Assembly: GCF_004217315.1 (NCBI RefSeq)
Contig: NZ_SGWR01000004.1
Coordinates: forward strand, 479,689-543,688
Reading direction: 5' to 3'
Length of the DNA: 64,000 nucleotides
Source: Corticibacter populi
GTDB taxonomy: Bacteria > Pseudomonadota > Gammaproteobacteria > Burkholderiales > Burkholderiaceae_C
Shown here: positions 53,064-63,100 of the stretch, piece after piece
How positions within the stretch are numbered: position 1 is the first letter of the stretch
Layout of the letters: every line of letters starts with the position of its first letter
Position numbers and translations under genes: made by a program
Notes under the pieces: generated by a model
Database searches by the model: none
Told to the model about the DNA's origin: nothing
The model's input: only the letters and a program-made list of their open reading frames with translations

Positions 53064-53738
53064 ATGGAGTTGCCCTGGCACGATGCACCGCCGACTTTGC
53101 TCGCTGGCGTGGATGAGGCTGGCCGTGGTCCGCTGGCCGGTCCGGTGGTGGCTGCTGCGGTCATCCTCGACGAACTGCAGCCGATCGAGGGGCTGGATGA
53201 CTCCAAGCGCTTGAGTGCGCGCCGCCGAGCGCAGCTCAATGACGAGATCCGGGCCAAGGCGCTGGCCTTTTGCGTTGCCGAAGCCAGTGTCCAGGAAATC
53301 GACCGTATCAACATCCTGCAGGCGACCATGTTGGCCATGCAACGGGCGGTGGCAGGTCTTCGCATTGCCCCCAGGCTGGTGTGCGTGGATGGCAATCGTG
53401 TTCCGCCACTGGCGGTACCTGCCATTGCCATTGTGGGAGGGGACGCCAGGGTGGCGGCCATCTCGGCGGCCTCGATTCTCGCCAAGGTGCACCGAGATGC
53501 CTGGTGCGAACGCCTTGCATTGGACTACCCCCAGTACGGTTTTGCCCAGCACAAGGGCTATGGCACGGCAGCGCACTTGGCCGCGTTGCGCCAGCATGGT
53601 GCCTGCGAACAGCACCGCCAGAGTTTTGCTCCGGTGGCTGCCGTGCGTGCACCCTCTGCCGATTCCATCCCTGTTCGCCAAGGCCAGGATACTTTTGATT
53701 CACATTCTCCCCTGATAAGGAATCCGTATTTTCCCTAA
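53064..53738 (+). CDS. rnhB: ribonuclease HII, 224 aa
   Basis: Removes ribonucleotides from DNA. The catalytic carboxylates are in [14 protein letters not shown] (Asp17, Glu18), CVDGNR (Asp109) and KVHRDAWC (Asp145), and [13 protein letters not shown] is a family signature. The MELPWHD start, 7 bases after lpxB, is preferred; upstream Met codons would overlap lpxB. The C-terminal 20 residues extend past the usual end and look non-conserved. Confidence 0.94.
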   Translation: MELPWHDAPPTLLAGVDEAGRGPLAGPVVAAAVILDELQPIEGLDDSKRLSARRRAQLNDEIRAKALAFCVAEASVQEIDRINILQATMLAMQRAVAGLRIAPRLVCVDGNRVPPLAVPAIAIVGGDARVAAISAASILAKVHRDAWCERLALDYPQYGFAQHKGYGTAAHLAALRQHGACEQHRQSFAPVAAVRAPSADSIPVRQGQDTFDSHSPLIRNPYFP

Positions 53739-53864
53739 TGCGTCTTGACCTCTGTTACAGGTTGTGCTGAAAATTGTTCCCGGAGCCGGTCGTCGGCGCG
53801 GCATGCGCCTTGGATATTTCGGCTCCAAACACCATTTCAACCAACCATTGGAGAGGAGAGAATC

Positions 53865-54152
53865 ATGTTTCGCCAGATCATTGCTACCGTGTTCGCTTTC
53901 TGGGCTGCCAGTGTGTTTGCTGCCGACGTCAATCAGGCCAGCGCCCAGGAGCTGACGCAGATCAAGGGCATCGGCCCTGCGCTGGCTGAGCGCATCATCG
54001 AGGAGCGCGGGCAAAGCGACTTCAAGGATTGGGAGGACTTCATTCAGCGCGTCAAAGGGGTTGGTGCGACCAAGGCCGCCAGTCTCTCGGCCGAGGGACT
54101 GAGGGTGAAAGAGGAGGCCTATGAGGCCTCCAAGCCGGCTGCCAGCCAGTGA
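53865..54152 (+). CDS. ComEA-like helix-hairpin-helix DNA-binding protein, 95 aa, exported
   Basis: A signal peptide (cleavage near SVFAA, about residue 20) precedes a compact double helix-hairpin-helix domain (ADVNQASAQELTQIKGIGPALAERIIEERG and WEDFIQRVKGVGATKAASLS), the pattern of ComEA. ComEA pulls transforming DNA into the periplasm, working with type IV pili; pilB, pilC and pilD lie 2-6 kb downstream on the opposite strand. GAGGAGAG precedes the ATG. No transmembrane anchor beyond the signal is visible, as in other Gram-negative ComEA proteins. A competence role is inferred. Confidence 0.88.
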   Translation: MFRQIIATVFAFWAASVFAADVNQASAQELTQIKGIGPALAERIIEERGQSDFKDWEDFIQRVKGVGATKAASLSAEGLRVKEEAYEASKPAASQ

Positions 54153-54180
54153 AGCACCGCTGATCCGCGCCGTGCAATAT

Positions 54181-54210
54181 GAAAAAGGCCCCTTCCCCGG
54201 GGCCTTTTTC
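54181..54210. terminator. bidirectional intrinsic terminator
   Basis: GAAAAAGGCCCC and GGGGCCTTTTTC are perfect 12-bp arms around a 6-nt loop. It ends the ComEA-like gene rightward; leftward it overlaps the last bases of the FAD monooxygenase stop codon and ends the pil-coaE-monooxygenase strand. Confidence 0.95.
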
Positions 54211-55441
54211 ATGCCCAGATCGGGCGGTACAACCAGGGTGAGTCCATCAGTCTGCGGCCCGCTGTCCTGAGGGCGGCGTCGCGCGCCAGCCGCATCAGCC
54301 CCCGGTAGTGGAAAATGCGGCCATTGCGCCGCGCCTGTCGCTGCACCTTGGCGTTGCGAGCGTAGCGCTGACGGGCATAGTGTTGCAGGCGCTCCGAGAT
54401 GGACAGTGCCTCCAGCCCCAGTGACTGCTGTAACTGGAAGGCGTCCTCGATCGACATGCCGGCGCCCTGTGCCAGGTAGGGCAGCATGGGATGGGCGGCA
54501 TCACCCAGCAGGGCTACCTGTTGTTGGGCCATCTCCTGCGCACTGGTCAGCGCGGGCCTGCCCCAGAGCGGCCAGGCCCTCCAGGGATGTCCATCATGAG
54601 CGCGGCCATGCGAGCTGACGGCCTGGATGAGGTCGCGCAAGGGCGGGCACAGTCCCTGGCCGAGGTCCAGCACCGTGTCATTGGGAGCGGCCTGGTCCCA
54701 GTCCTGGCTGGCGGTATGGCCTGCGGCCATGGCATCGACGATCAGCACGATGTTGAGCCATTCGCTGCCACGGATGGGGTAGCTGACTGCGTGCAGATTC
54801 GGACCCAGCCAGGTCGTGACGTCGGTGCAGCGCATGCGCTGGGGCAGGGCGGATTGCTGGATCAGGCCGCGATAGGCCAGGTGACCGGTGGGCGTGACGG
54901 TTCCATCGGGCAGCAGCTGCTGGCGGATGCGGCTGTGTACGCCGTCGGCACCGATCAGTGCATAGGCCGTCAGCGTTTGTGTGTCATGGTCCCGCGAGAG
55001 ATGGACGGTGATGGGACGATCGTCTGCTGCCGGTTCGTAGTCTGTCACGGTTGTGGCCATGCTGACCTGCAGTGCGGGATATGCGCTGGCGCGCTCCAGC
55101 AGCAGGGCGTGCAGGTCGGCGCGGTGAATGGTGGTGTAGGGCGCGCCGTAATGTGTGATGAATGGCTCACCCAGGGGCAGGCAGGAGAGGTGCTCGCCGG
55201 TGAGCGCGTTGCGTGCAAGGATATTGCCCGGGAAGGCCACATACTCGGACAGGGCCGTCTCCAGGCCCCATTGGCGCAGGCAATGCCAGGCATTGGGGCC
55301 CAACTGGATGCCGGCGCCGACCTCGCCGAAGGCGTGGGACTGTTCAACCAGATGGACTGGCAGGCCCCGCTCGCCAGCGGCAATCGCTGCGCTGAGGCCG
55401 CCAATGCCGCCACCGGCAATCAAAAGCGTGGATTCGGTCAT
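54209..55441 (-). CDS. FAD-dependent monooxygenase, salicylate hydroxylase-like, 410 aa
   Basis: A class A flavoprotein monooxygenase. The FAD-binding GGGIGGLSAAIA (about 10-21), the NADPH/FAD DG motif ALIGADGVHSRIR, and the GD motif VALLGDAAHPMLPYLAQGAGMSIEDA are all intact. Such enzymes hydroxylate aromatic acids using NAD(P)H and oxygen; the substrate cannot be named. It lies 56 bp downstream of coaE on the same strand, an unusual neighbour, since coaE is more often followed by zapD and yacG in related bacteria. No catabolic partner genes are nearby. Confidence 0.88.
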   Translation of the reverse strand: MTESTLLIAGGGIGGLSAAIAAGERGLPVHLVEQSHAFGEVGAGIQLGPNAWHCLRQWGLETALSEYVAFPGNILARNALTGEHLSCLPLGEPFITHYGAPYTTIHRADLHALLLERASAYPALQVSMATTVTDYEPAADDRPITVHLSRDHDTQTLTAYALIGADGVHSRIRQQLLPDGTVTPTGHLAYRGLIQQSALPQRMRCTDVTTWLGPNLHAVSYPIRGSEWLNIVLIVDAMAAGHTASQDWDQAAPNDTVLDLGQGLCPPLRDLIQAVSSHGRAHDGHPWRAWPLWGRPALTSAQEMAQQQVALLGDAAHPMLPYLAQGAGMSIEDAFQLQQSLGLEALSISERLQHYARQRYARNAKVQRQARRNGRIFHYRGLMRLARDAALRTAGRRLMDSPWLYRPIWA

Positions 55442-55497
55442 GAAAAAAGGAGGGAATGGGCGCGGAAATGAAGCAGGTGCCTTGGCCGCGGCTGATT

Positions 55498-56160
55498 CTA
55501 TGCCGTGGCAAGCATAACCTCTCCCGCACGGATGACTTGTTGCTCCAACTCAAGCAATGGAATGTCCCCGTTGCAAATGACGGTGTCGGCAGCGGCAAGG
55601 CGTTGGCTGCGACTGGCCTGATTGGCGATGATGCTGCGCGTGACCGATTCGCTCAGGCCCGAGCGCTGCATGACGCGCAAGATCTGCAATGCCTCGGGAC
55701 AGTCGACGACGATGACGGCATCGAGCCTGTCGCGCCAGTGTGTCGATTCGACCAGCAGCGGAATGTCCAGCAGGGCGCTGGAGAATCCTTGCTGCGCGGC
55801 CTGGCAGAGGGCCTCGACCATGGCCTGCTGAATCAGTGGGTGCAGGATGGCCTGTAGTTGCTGCCGCGCAGCGGGATCGGCAAAGACGCGGGCACGCATG
55901 CGGTCACGGTCCATGGCGCCATCGGCACCGATGGCGCTGTCGCCGAAATGCGCGGCGATCGGCTCAATGGCCGCGCCACCCGCGGCAGTCAGGCTGCGCG
56001 AGATGGCATCGGCATCGATGAGCTGGCTGGCAAAACGCGCACGCCACATGCGGGCTACGGTACTTTTTCCGCTGCCGATGCCGCCGGTCAGGCCGATGCG
56101 GCGCAGGCGTCCGTGCCCGCTGCCGGTGGTGATCGTGGCGGACAAGTGCCCTGCCGTCAT
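55498..56160 (-). CDS. coaE: dephospho-CoA kinase, 220 aa
   Basis: Last step of coenzyme A synthesis. The P-loop GLTGGIGSGKST lies at residues 23-34, followed by LIDADAISR with the catalytic Asp, the CoA-binding region FADPAARQQLQAILHPLI, and DIPLLVES. It starts 7 bp after pilD. The ATG at MTAGHLS is chosen as nearest to homology. Confidence 0.96.
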   Translation of the reverse strand: MTAGHLSATITTGSGHGRLRRIGLTGGIGSGKSTVARMWRARFASQLIDADAISRSLTAAGGAAIEPIAAHFGDSAIGADGAMDRDRMRARVFADPAARQQLQAILHPLIQQAMVEALCQAAQQGFSSALLDIPLLVESTHWRDRLDAVIVVDCPEALQILRVMQRSGLSESVTRSIIANQASRSQRLAAADTVICNGDIPLLELEQQVIRAGEVMLATA

Positions 56161-56167
56161 TGCCTGG

Positions 56168-57043
56168 TCACCCGAGGGAGGGCGCGAGCATCCAGCCGAG
56201 GATGCGCTCGGCACCGATGGCCAGCACCATCAGGCCGGCGCACCCAAGGAATGGGCCATAGGGCATGTAACCGCCTTCGCGCAGCGCGTGGCTGAGCTTC
56301 ATGGCGATGCCGACGAGGGCGCCGATGACGGACGAGGCGATGATGATGGGCAGGATGGCAGGTGCTCCCAGCCAGGCGCCGAGGGCGGCCAGCAGCTTGA
56401 AGTCGCCGTGGCCCATGCCTTCCTTTTTGGTGAGCAGTTTGAAGAGCCAATAGACCGACCACAGCGACAGATAGCCGGCCACTGCGCCCAACACCGAGCT
56501 CCGCAAGGACGTGTCGATCACGCCCAGCCAGGCGGCCAGCAGGCCGGCCCACAGCAGTGGCAGGGTGATGTTGTCGGGTAGCAAGGTGGTGTCCCAGTCG
56601 ATCATGATCAGCGCGATCACAGCGGCGGCAAAGCCGGCCCAGGCGAGGGCGGTCCAGCTCAATCCCCATTGGTGGCCGCAATAGGCAAAAGTCGCCGCCG
56701 TGGCGAGTTCGACCAGCGGGTAGCGCTTGCCGATCGGCGCATGGCAGGACTTGCAGCGACCGCGCAGCGCCATATAGCTGATGACGGGAATGTTCTCCAG
56801 CGCGGATATGGCATGCCCGCAGTGCCCGCAGCGCGAGCGCGGCAGCAACAGGTTGAAGGTTGGAGGTTCAGGCGTTGTCACATCCTGGATGTCCAGGCCC
56901 TGCTCGCGCAGAAAGCCCAGGCTGTCGCTGCGCCATTGGCGTTGCAGCATGACGGGCAGCCGCAAGATCACGACGTTGAGAAAACTGCCGACGAGCAGGC
57001 CGAGAACGGCAAAGGCCAGGGCCGCGAGAGTGGCTTCTTGCAC
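56168..57043 (-). CDS. pilD: type IV prepilin leader peptidase/N-methyltransferase, 291 aa
   Basis: Cleaves and methylates prepilins at the inner membrane. The cytoplasmic loop carries the zinc cysteines Cys72, Cys75, Cys97 and Cys100 (RCGHCGH and RCKSCHA). Catalytic aspartates lie in MIDWDTTLLPD (Asp149/Asp151 region) and GMGHGDFKL (Asp214). Seven to eight membrane helices are visible. The start is GTG, two bases after the pilC stop, so translation is coupled. Confidence 0.95.
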   Translation of the reverse strand: MQEATLAALAFAVLGLLVGSFLNVVILRLPVMLQRQWRSDSLGFLREQGLDIQDVTTPEPPTFNLLLPRSRCGHCGHAISALENIPVISYMALRGRCKSCHAPIGKRYPLVELATAATFAYCGHQWGLSWTALAWAGFAAAVIALIMIDWDTTLLPDNITLPLLWAGLLAAWLGVIDTSLRSSVLGAVAGYLSLWSVYWLFKLLTKKEGMGHGDFKLLAALGAWLGAPAILPIIIASSVIGALVGIAMKLSHALREGGYMPYGPFLGCAGLMVLAIGAERILGWMLAPSLG

Positions 57044-57045
57044 GT

Positions 57046-58272
57046 TCAGACCACCTGTCCCAACTTGAAGATCGGCAGGTACATGGCCACGACGATGCTG
57101 CCGATCAGGCCACCGAGAAAGACGATGATCAGCGGCTCCAGCAGGGTTGAGAGACCTTCGACCTTGGTGTCCACCTCGGCTTCGTAGAAATCGGCAGCCT
57201 TGCCCAGCATCTGGTCGAGCGAGCCTGACTCTTCACCGATGGCAGCCATTTGTAGCACCATCGAAGGGAAGGCCTTGGTGTCGGCCATGGCGGCGCTGAG
57301 GCTGGTGCCACCGGCCACTTCCTTCTGGATTTCGTCGGTGGCTTTCTTGTACACGTAGTTGCCTGATGCGCCGCCGACGGCATCCAGTGACTCCACCAGC
57401 GGCACGCCGGCAGCAAACATGGTCGAGAGCGTGCGGGTCCAGCGGGCAATGCTCGACATGTTGACCAATTCGCCAAAGATCGGCAGCTGGAGTAGAGTCT
57501 TGTCGACGATGATCTGCAGCTTCTCGCTGCGCCGCCAGGCCTGATAGAGGAAGTAGCTGCCACCACCGAGCACGATGGCGATCAGCCAGAACCATTGGAC
57601 GACGAAATCGCTGATACCCATGACGATTAATGTTGGGGCAGGCAGCTCGGCACCGAAACTACTGAAAATTTCCTTGAAAGCTGGGATTACCCATAACATG
57701 ATCACCGTCAGCACTATGGCGGCGACGATCAGCACCGCGACTGGATACATCAGGGCCGACTTGACTTTGGACTTGATCGCTTCCAGCTTTTCCATGTAGG
57801 TGGCCAGCCGGTCCAGCAGGTCTTCCAGGATACCGGCAGCTTCACCTGCTTCCACCAGGTTGCAGTACAGGTTGTTGAAGTACAGCGGGTGCTTGCGGAA
57901 GGCCGCGCTCAGCGAGGTGCCGGTCTCGACATCGGACTTGATGGTGGTGAGCAGTTTGGTGACACTCGGATTGGGGTTGCCGCGAGCGACGATGTCAAAC
58001 GACTGCAGCAGCGGCACGCCGGCACGCATCATGGTCGAGAGCTGGCGCGTGAAGATGGCGATGTCACGGCCCTTGATCTTCCTGCCGCCTTTCAGGCGTC
58101 GCTTCTGGATCTTGGTGACGAAGATTCCCTGGCGGCGCAGATTGGCGCGGACCTGGTTTTCCCCTGCAGCATTCATTTCGCCGCGCACCTGTCGGGCATT
58201 GCGGTCCTTGCCCTCCCACTCGTACAGGTATTCCTTGGCGGCTCTGGCGGTGGTTTTGCTAGCGGTTGCCAT
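57046..58272 (-). CDS. pilC: type IV pilus inner-membrane platform protein PilC, 408 aa
   Basis: The polytopic platform on which pilins are assembled. Two GspF domains (about 75-195 and 275-400) with three membrane helices and the signatures FTRQLSTMMRAGVPLLQSFDIVARG and WTRTLSTMFAAGVPLVESLDAVGGASGN are clear. It lies 30 bp after pilB. Confidence 0.96.
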   Translation of the reverse strand: MATASKTTARAAKEYLYEWEGKDRNARQVRGEMNAAGENQVRANLRRQGIFVTKIQKRRLKGGRKIKGRDIAIFTRQLSTMMRAGVPLLQSFDIVARGNPNPSVTKLLTTIKSDVETGTSLSAAFRKHPLYFNNLYCNLVEAGEAAGILEDLLDRLATYMEKLEAIKSKVKSALMYPVAVLIVAAIVLTVIMLWVIPAFKEIFSSFGAELPAPTLIVMGISDFVVQWFWLIAIVLGGGSYFLYQAWRRSEKLQIIVDKTLLQLPIFGELVNMSSIARWTRTLSTMFAAGVPLVESLDAVGGASGNYVYKKATDEIQKEVAGGTSLSAAMADTKAFPSMVLQMAAIGEESGSLDQMLGKAADFYEAEVDTKVEGLSTLLEPLIIVFLGGLIGSIVVAMYLPIFKLGQVV

Positions 58273-58302
58273 ATCTATCTGGCCTTCAGTGATTGTGATG
58301 CA

Positions 58303-60033
58303 TTAGGTGTTGGTGACGGCCAGCACTTCTTCGAGGGAGGTCACTCCTGCCTTGACCTTTTGCAGCGCGGATTGTCGCAGGGTCCGCACCCCTTCTGTCT
58401 TGGCCTGTGCCTCGATGTCGAGCGCGGAACCATCATCGAGGATGATGCGCTGCAGCGCTTCGGTGATGGGCATGACCTGATAGATGCCGACCCGACCCTT
58501 GTAGCCATTGTTGCAGGCCGAGCAGCCCACGGGTTTATAGGGTACCCAGGAGCCATCAAGGTCGTCATAGGTGAAGCCGGCTTCGATCAGCGTGTCCACC
58601 GGGATGTCGGCCGTTTCCTTGCAGGCATTGCACAGGCGCCGCGCCAAGCGCTGCGCGGTGATCAGGATCACGCTGGAGGCAATGTTGAACGGCGCGATGC
58701 CCATGTTGCGCAGACGCGTGAGCGTGGTCGGTGCATCGTTGGTGTGCAGCGTCGAGAGCACCAAGTGACCGGTCTGCGCGGCCTTGATGGCGATGTCGGC
58801 GGTTTCGAGGTCGCGGATTTCGCCGACCATGATGATGTCCGGATCCTGGCGCAGAAAGGACTTGAGCGCGGCCGCAAAGCTCAGGCCGGCCTTGTCGTTG
58901 ACGTTGACCTGGTTGACCCCCGGCAGGTTGATTTCGGATGGGTCCTCTGCGGTGGAGATGTTCACGCCCGGTGTGTTGAGCAGGTTCAGGCAGGTATAGA
59001 GCGACACCGTCTTGCCCGAGCCGGTCGGCCCGGTGACCAGAATCATTCCATAGGGACGGTGGATGGCACTGAGCAGCCGTTCCTTTTCGATGGGTTCATA
59101 GCCCAGCGCATCGATGCCGACCTGGGCGCTGCTCGAATCGAGAATACGGATGACGATCTTCTCGCCGAACAAGGTTGGCAGGGTGCTGACGCGGAAGTCG
59201 ATGGACTTGCCGCCGATCTTCATCTTGGTGCGACCGTCCTGGGGAATGCGCTTTTCGGCGATGTCCAGGCGCGAGATCACTTTGATGCGAGATGCCAGTT
59301 TTTCCTTGATCGCTACCGGTGGCGAAGCATATTCCTGCAGCTCGCCGTCGATGCGAAAACGTACCCGGTAGCTGTGCTCGTAGGGCTCGAAATGCAGGTC
59401 CGAGGCGCCCATCCGGAAGGCATCGACGATCATCTTCTGCAGAAAACGGACAACAGGGGCGTCATCGGCTTCGCTTGAGTTGGTGGCGTTGGCATCTGTT
59501 TCGCCTTCTCCGCCGAATTCATCGAGTTCGCCGAACTCGAAATCCGACGATTCGGTGTCGACAGAATAATACTTGGCGATGTTCTGAAGGACCGCGTTGA
59601 CCTTCTCGTGCGCGGCAACGACCCACTCGACCGGTGTCTGGGTGGCGAACTTGATCTTCTCGGCGACATCGCGATTGGTTGGGTCGGCACTGGCGACGAT
59701 CAGGCGGTTTTGGCGCTTGCCCAGCACCACGGCCTTGTATGAAAGACAGAGCTTCTGGTCCAGGAGGTTTTGCGGCAGGCGCAGCACGTCCACGGCGTCA
59801 AGGTCCAGATACGGGATGGCGAAGATGGACGAGAGTGTTTGCGCTACCTGGCCCCCGGTGAGCAGCTTGCTGTCGATGACCAGATCGAGGAATTCCTTGT
59901 TCTCGTTCTTGGTCCGTTGCAGCACGGTTTCCACCTGTTGCTGCGTCAATTGCTTGGCTGACAGCAAGGCCCGGGCAATGCTCGGGACGGTGATGGGTGC
60001 AGGGGGCTTCTTGCTAATTTCTTCCGTTGCCAT
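58303..60033 (-). CDS. pilB: type IV pilus assembly ATPase PilB, 576 aa
   Basis: The hexameric motor for pilus extension. An N-terminal GspE/MshE-N domain (about 15-150) precedes the ATPase core with Walker A GPTGSGKT (335-342), an Asp box (TAEDPSEINLPGVNQVNVN), Walker B (DPDIIMVGEIRD, about 397-408) and the His box STLHTNDAPTT. The zinc cysteines Cys468, Cys471, Cys504 and Cys507 are in place. It is the first gene of pilB-pilC-pilD-coaE. No pilin gene is in the window. Confidence 0.97.
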   Translation of the reverse strand: MATEEISKKPPAPITVPSIARALLSAKQLTQQQVETVLQRTKNENKEFLDLVIDSKLLTGGQVAQTLSSIFAIPYLDLDAVDVLRLPQNLLDQKLCLSYKAVVLGKRQNRLIVASADPTNRDVAEKIKFATQTPVEWVVAAHEKVNAVLQNIAKYYSVDTESSDFEFGELDEFGGEGETDANATNSSEADDAPVVRFLQKMIVDAFRMGASDLHFEPYEHSYRVRFRIDGELQEYASPPVAIKEKLASRIKVISRLDIAEKRIPQDGRTKMKIGGKSIDFRVSTLPTLFGEKIVIRILDSSSAQVGIDALGYEPIEKERLLSAIHRPYGMILVTGPTGSGKTVSLYTCLNLLNTPGVNISTAEDPSEINLPGVNQVNVNDKAGLSFAAALKSFLRQDPDIIMVGEIRDLETADIAIKAAQTGHLVLSTLHTNDAPTTLTRLRNMGIAPFNIASSVILITAQRLARRLCNACKETADIPVDTLIEAGFTYDDLDGSWVPYKPVGCSACNNGYKGRVGIYQVMPITEALQRIILDDGSALDIEAQAKTEGVRTLRQSALQKVKAGVTSLEEVLAVTNT

Positions 60034-60164
60034 GGTGTTCCAGCGATGCCGTGCTTTGGCGCGTAGGTTGGCTTCGGGGCAGGGGTGCCCGAACCTTCAG
60101 GGAGTGTATCGGATTTCAATACAAGTAGTTACGCTTGTTGTGTGGCCTGCTACAGCATGAAACG

Positions 60165-63100
60165 TCAACGATTTTTCGCACCTTCCGCATTTGTTGCACA
60201 GACTTGATGTGTGGTTTCGGATAGCGGCGTCTCCACTGCTTTTTGGAGTCCTTGGCGTCCTTGTTCCAGGGTATGCCTGAGATCGCCGAGCAAGGCGTCC
60301 AGGGTTCTGCCGCAATCTTCGATGTCTTCGGCGGGGCGCCGCAGGCGTTGCTCCAACGCCACGGCACAGCTGCCGGCGGCAGCCAGCCCGAAGCTGCCGG
60401 CGGTGCCGCCAATGGTGTGCAGGATGGTGGTCGCGGTAGGCCAGTCTCTGCGAGCCATAGCGTTTTCGACCGCCTCCATCTGGCCTTCACTGTGTGCCAG
60501 GAACTGGATGGCCAGCCCGTCTGCTCGTGCTGCGGGGATGCTCGCGCGCAGTTCATGCCAGACGTGGACATCGAAGACTTCGTTGGCTTTGTCAGGGATT
60601 GACCAGGCGGCCTGGCTGTGAGGATCGCCGGCAGGGAGCGTCGTGATGTGCCAGCGTTGCAATACATCCCACAGTTCGCTCTCCAGGATCGGTTTGTGGA
60701 TGAAATCGTCGATGCCGGCCTCGCGTGCCAGCTGCGTCTCGGCACCGCCATGGTGAGCCGACATGGCGAAGATCGGAATGTCCTCGTAGTCTGGCCAAGC
60801 GCGGATCTGCCGGGTCGCCGTAAAGCCATCCATGACTGGCATCTGCAAGTCCATCAGAATGGCTCTGTACTGGCTGGTTTGGGTCGCAGCCAGCAGATCG
60901 AGGGCCTGCTGGCCGTTTTCGGCTGTTTCGATGGCAAGCTGGGGCGCTGCCTTGAGCAACTCGATGATGATGGTTCGATTGAGTTGATTGTCGTCCACTA
61001 CCAGCAGCCTGGCAGGGGTGTCGAGCGGAGGCTGCGCGTTGGCCGGGTCTCGATGGGGGACAGAGGGCAAAGGCATCTTGGCGCTGTCGGGCGGCTCAAG
61101 GCGTCGCAGGATGGCGCGGATCTGGGCGATGCCTACGGGCTTGCTGAGGATATGTGTAACCCCGGCCGCCTGCCAGCCAAGGATCGGACTGGTTTCGCCA
61201 TGCGATACAGCCAGCCAAACCGGGCAATGCAGTTTGCCAGCCTGCTGCGCCTGCTCAATCAGTTGCAGGCCCGTCATGTCTGCCAGCTGGCTCGAGAGCA
61301 GGCACAACTCGAACGCGGTGTCAGGCACCTGCTGCGCGGCCAACTGCTGCAGGGCTTGCGCGCCGGATGCGCAGGCCGTGACCTTGCAGCCGAAGGATTC
61401 CCGCAGCATCCGGGCCACGGCATTGCGGCTTCCCTCGTGGCTCTCAGCCAGCAATACGTGCAGGCTATGGCAGCGTCGTTGTACAGGATCTTCGCCATCG
61501 GGTGGCGCGCTGGGGTCCGTCTGGACGGTGGCCGTGAACCAGAAAACACTGCCTCGCCCCGGTGTGCTGCGCAGGCCTGTGCTGCCGCCCAGCAGCTTGG
61601 CCAGTTGGCTGGAGATGGCCAGGCCCAGGCCGGTGCCACCATAGCGCCTGGTAATGGAGACGTCTGCCTGCTCGAAGGCCTGGAACAGTCGGCCTTGTTC
61701 CTCGGGTGCGATGCCGATACCGGTGTCGCAGACCTCGAAGCGCAAGATGGCCTGTCCCGGGGCGTCACCCGCCTGGGTCACGCGAATCGATACTTCGCCC
61801 GCGGGGGTGAATTTGATGGCATTGGCAACAAAATTGATCAAGATCTGCCGGATGCGGTACGGGTCGCCAATGAAGGTGTCTGCCAGTCCGGCATCCACGT
61901 CGATCCAGAACTCCAGATTTTTCTCGGCCGCGCGAGGGGTCAGCATGTCCGCCACCTCGGCCACGAGTTCCGACAGCGAGAAGCGTGTTTGCTCGAGCTC
62001 GAGGCGTCCGCTTTCCATCTTGGAGAAGTCAAGAATGTCGTTGGTGATATCCAGCAGATGGCGTCCGGCGCGCTGCACCTTTTCCAGGCGTTCGCGCTGT
62101 ACCGCAATCAGCGGATCCTTCAGGGCAACCTGGGTCATGCCCAGGATGCCATTGAGGGGGGTGCGGATCTCGTGGCTCATCACGGCCAGCAAGTGGGCCT
62201 TTTCCTGAGCAGCCTGCTCGGCCGATGCGCGAGCCTTGCGCAAGGCCTCGGCTTGCTGGATGTTGTCGCTCACATCCAGCCATACGCCATTGACCAGCAG
62301 CACACCTTCCGTTTGTCTGGAAACACTCGCCAGGGTGCGGATCCAGCGCCATTGCCCTGACTGCTCGATGGCCGTGTCATATTCCAGCGTGCTTTCGGCA
62401 GCAGCCAGGGCCAGCGCCTGCTCCGTCAGGCTGCGGGTCAAGGCCAGCGGCACCAGCGTGTCATCTTGCTGCCAGTGGGCGCGCGCGGATGTGGCCGTTG
62501 GTCCGCCCGTGGCGCCAGGTCGGAACATGGCGCCGGCCTTGGGACTGATGAAGTGGCATGCCCGTGCGCCGCTGGCCTGCAGTTCAAACTGGAACAGCAC
62601 GCCAGGGATGGTCTTGCTCAACTCCAGCCACTGGCGGGAAAGGCGCTTGGATTCCGCTTCGCTGGCTGCCTCACGAAGCAGCTGGTCGCCTTGCATCAAC
62701 AGCTTCTGGATCTGCAGCAGCGGCGGGCGCAGATCCTGCAGCAGGAGGGATGGTTCCGAGTAACGCTTCTCGCTGAGATCGCGCAGGGACTGCAGCAACA
62801 ATTGGTACGGTTGATGCAAGTGGTTGCGCAGCACTTTTTGCATGGCCAACCACAGCAGGCCGAAGATCAGCAGCATCAGCGCCGCGCAGCCCAGGACGCT
62901 TGAGCGGGTGAGTGATTGCTGGCGTTGCAGGTCGGTCTCTATGTCCGCCGAGATCTGCCGGGCAGCTTGCCCCAGCAGCATGGCGAGTGTGCGGCTGGCA
63001 GTGGCATAGTCTGGCGTGGTGGAGGCGTCAGGCGCGCCATGCGGCTGCTTGCGGGCCTGACGCAGGACGTCCTGTGTCAGCACGAGTGCGCGTTCGAGCT

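Noticed and set aside
53744..53774. TTGACC as a -35 box for the ComEA-like gene
   Set aside because: The hexamer 17 bp downstream (TGAAAA) matches consensus at only three positions; too weak to list.
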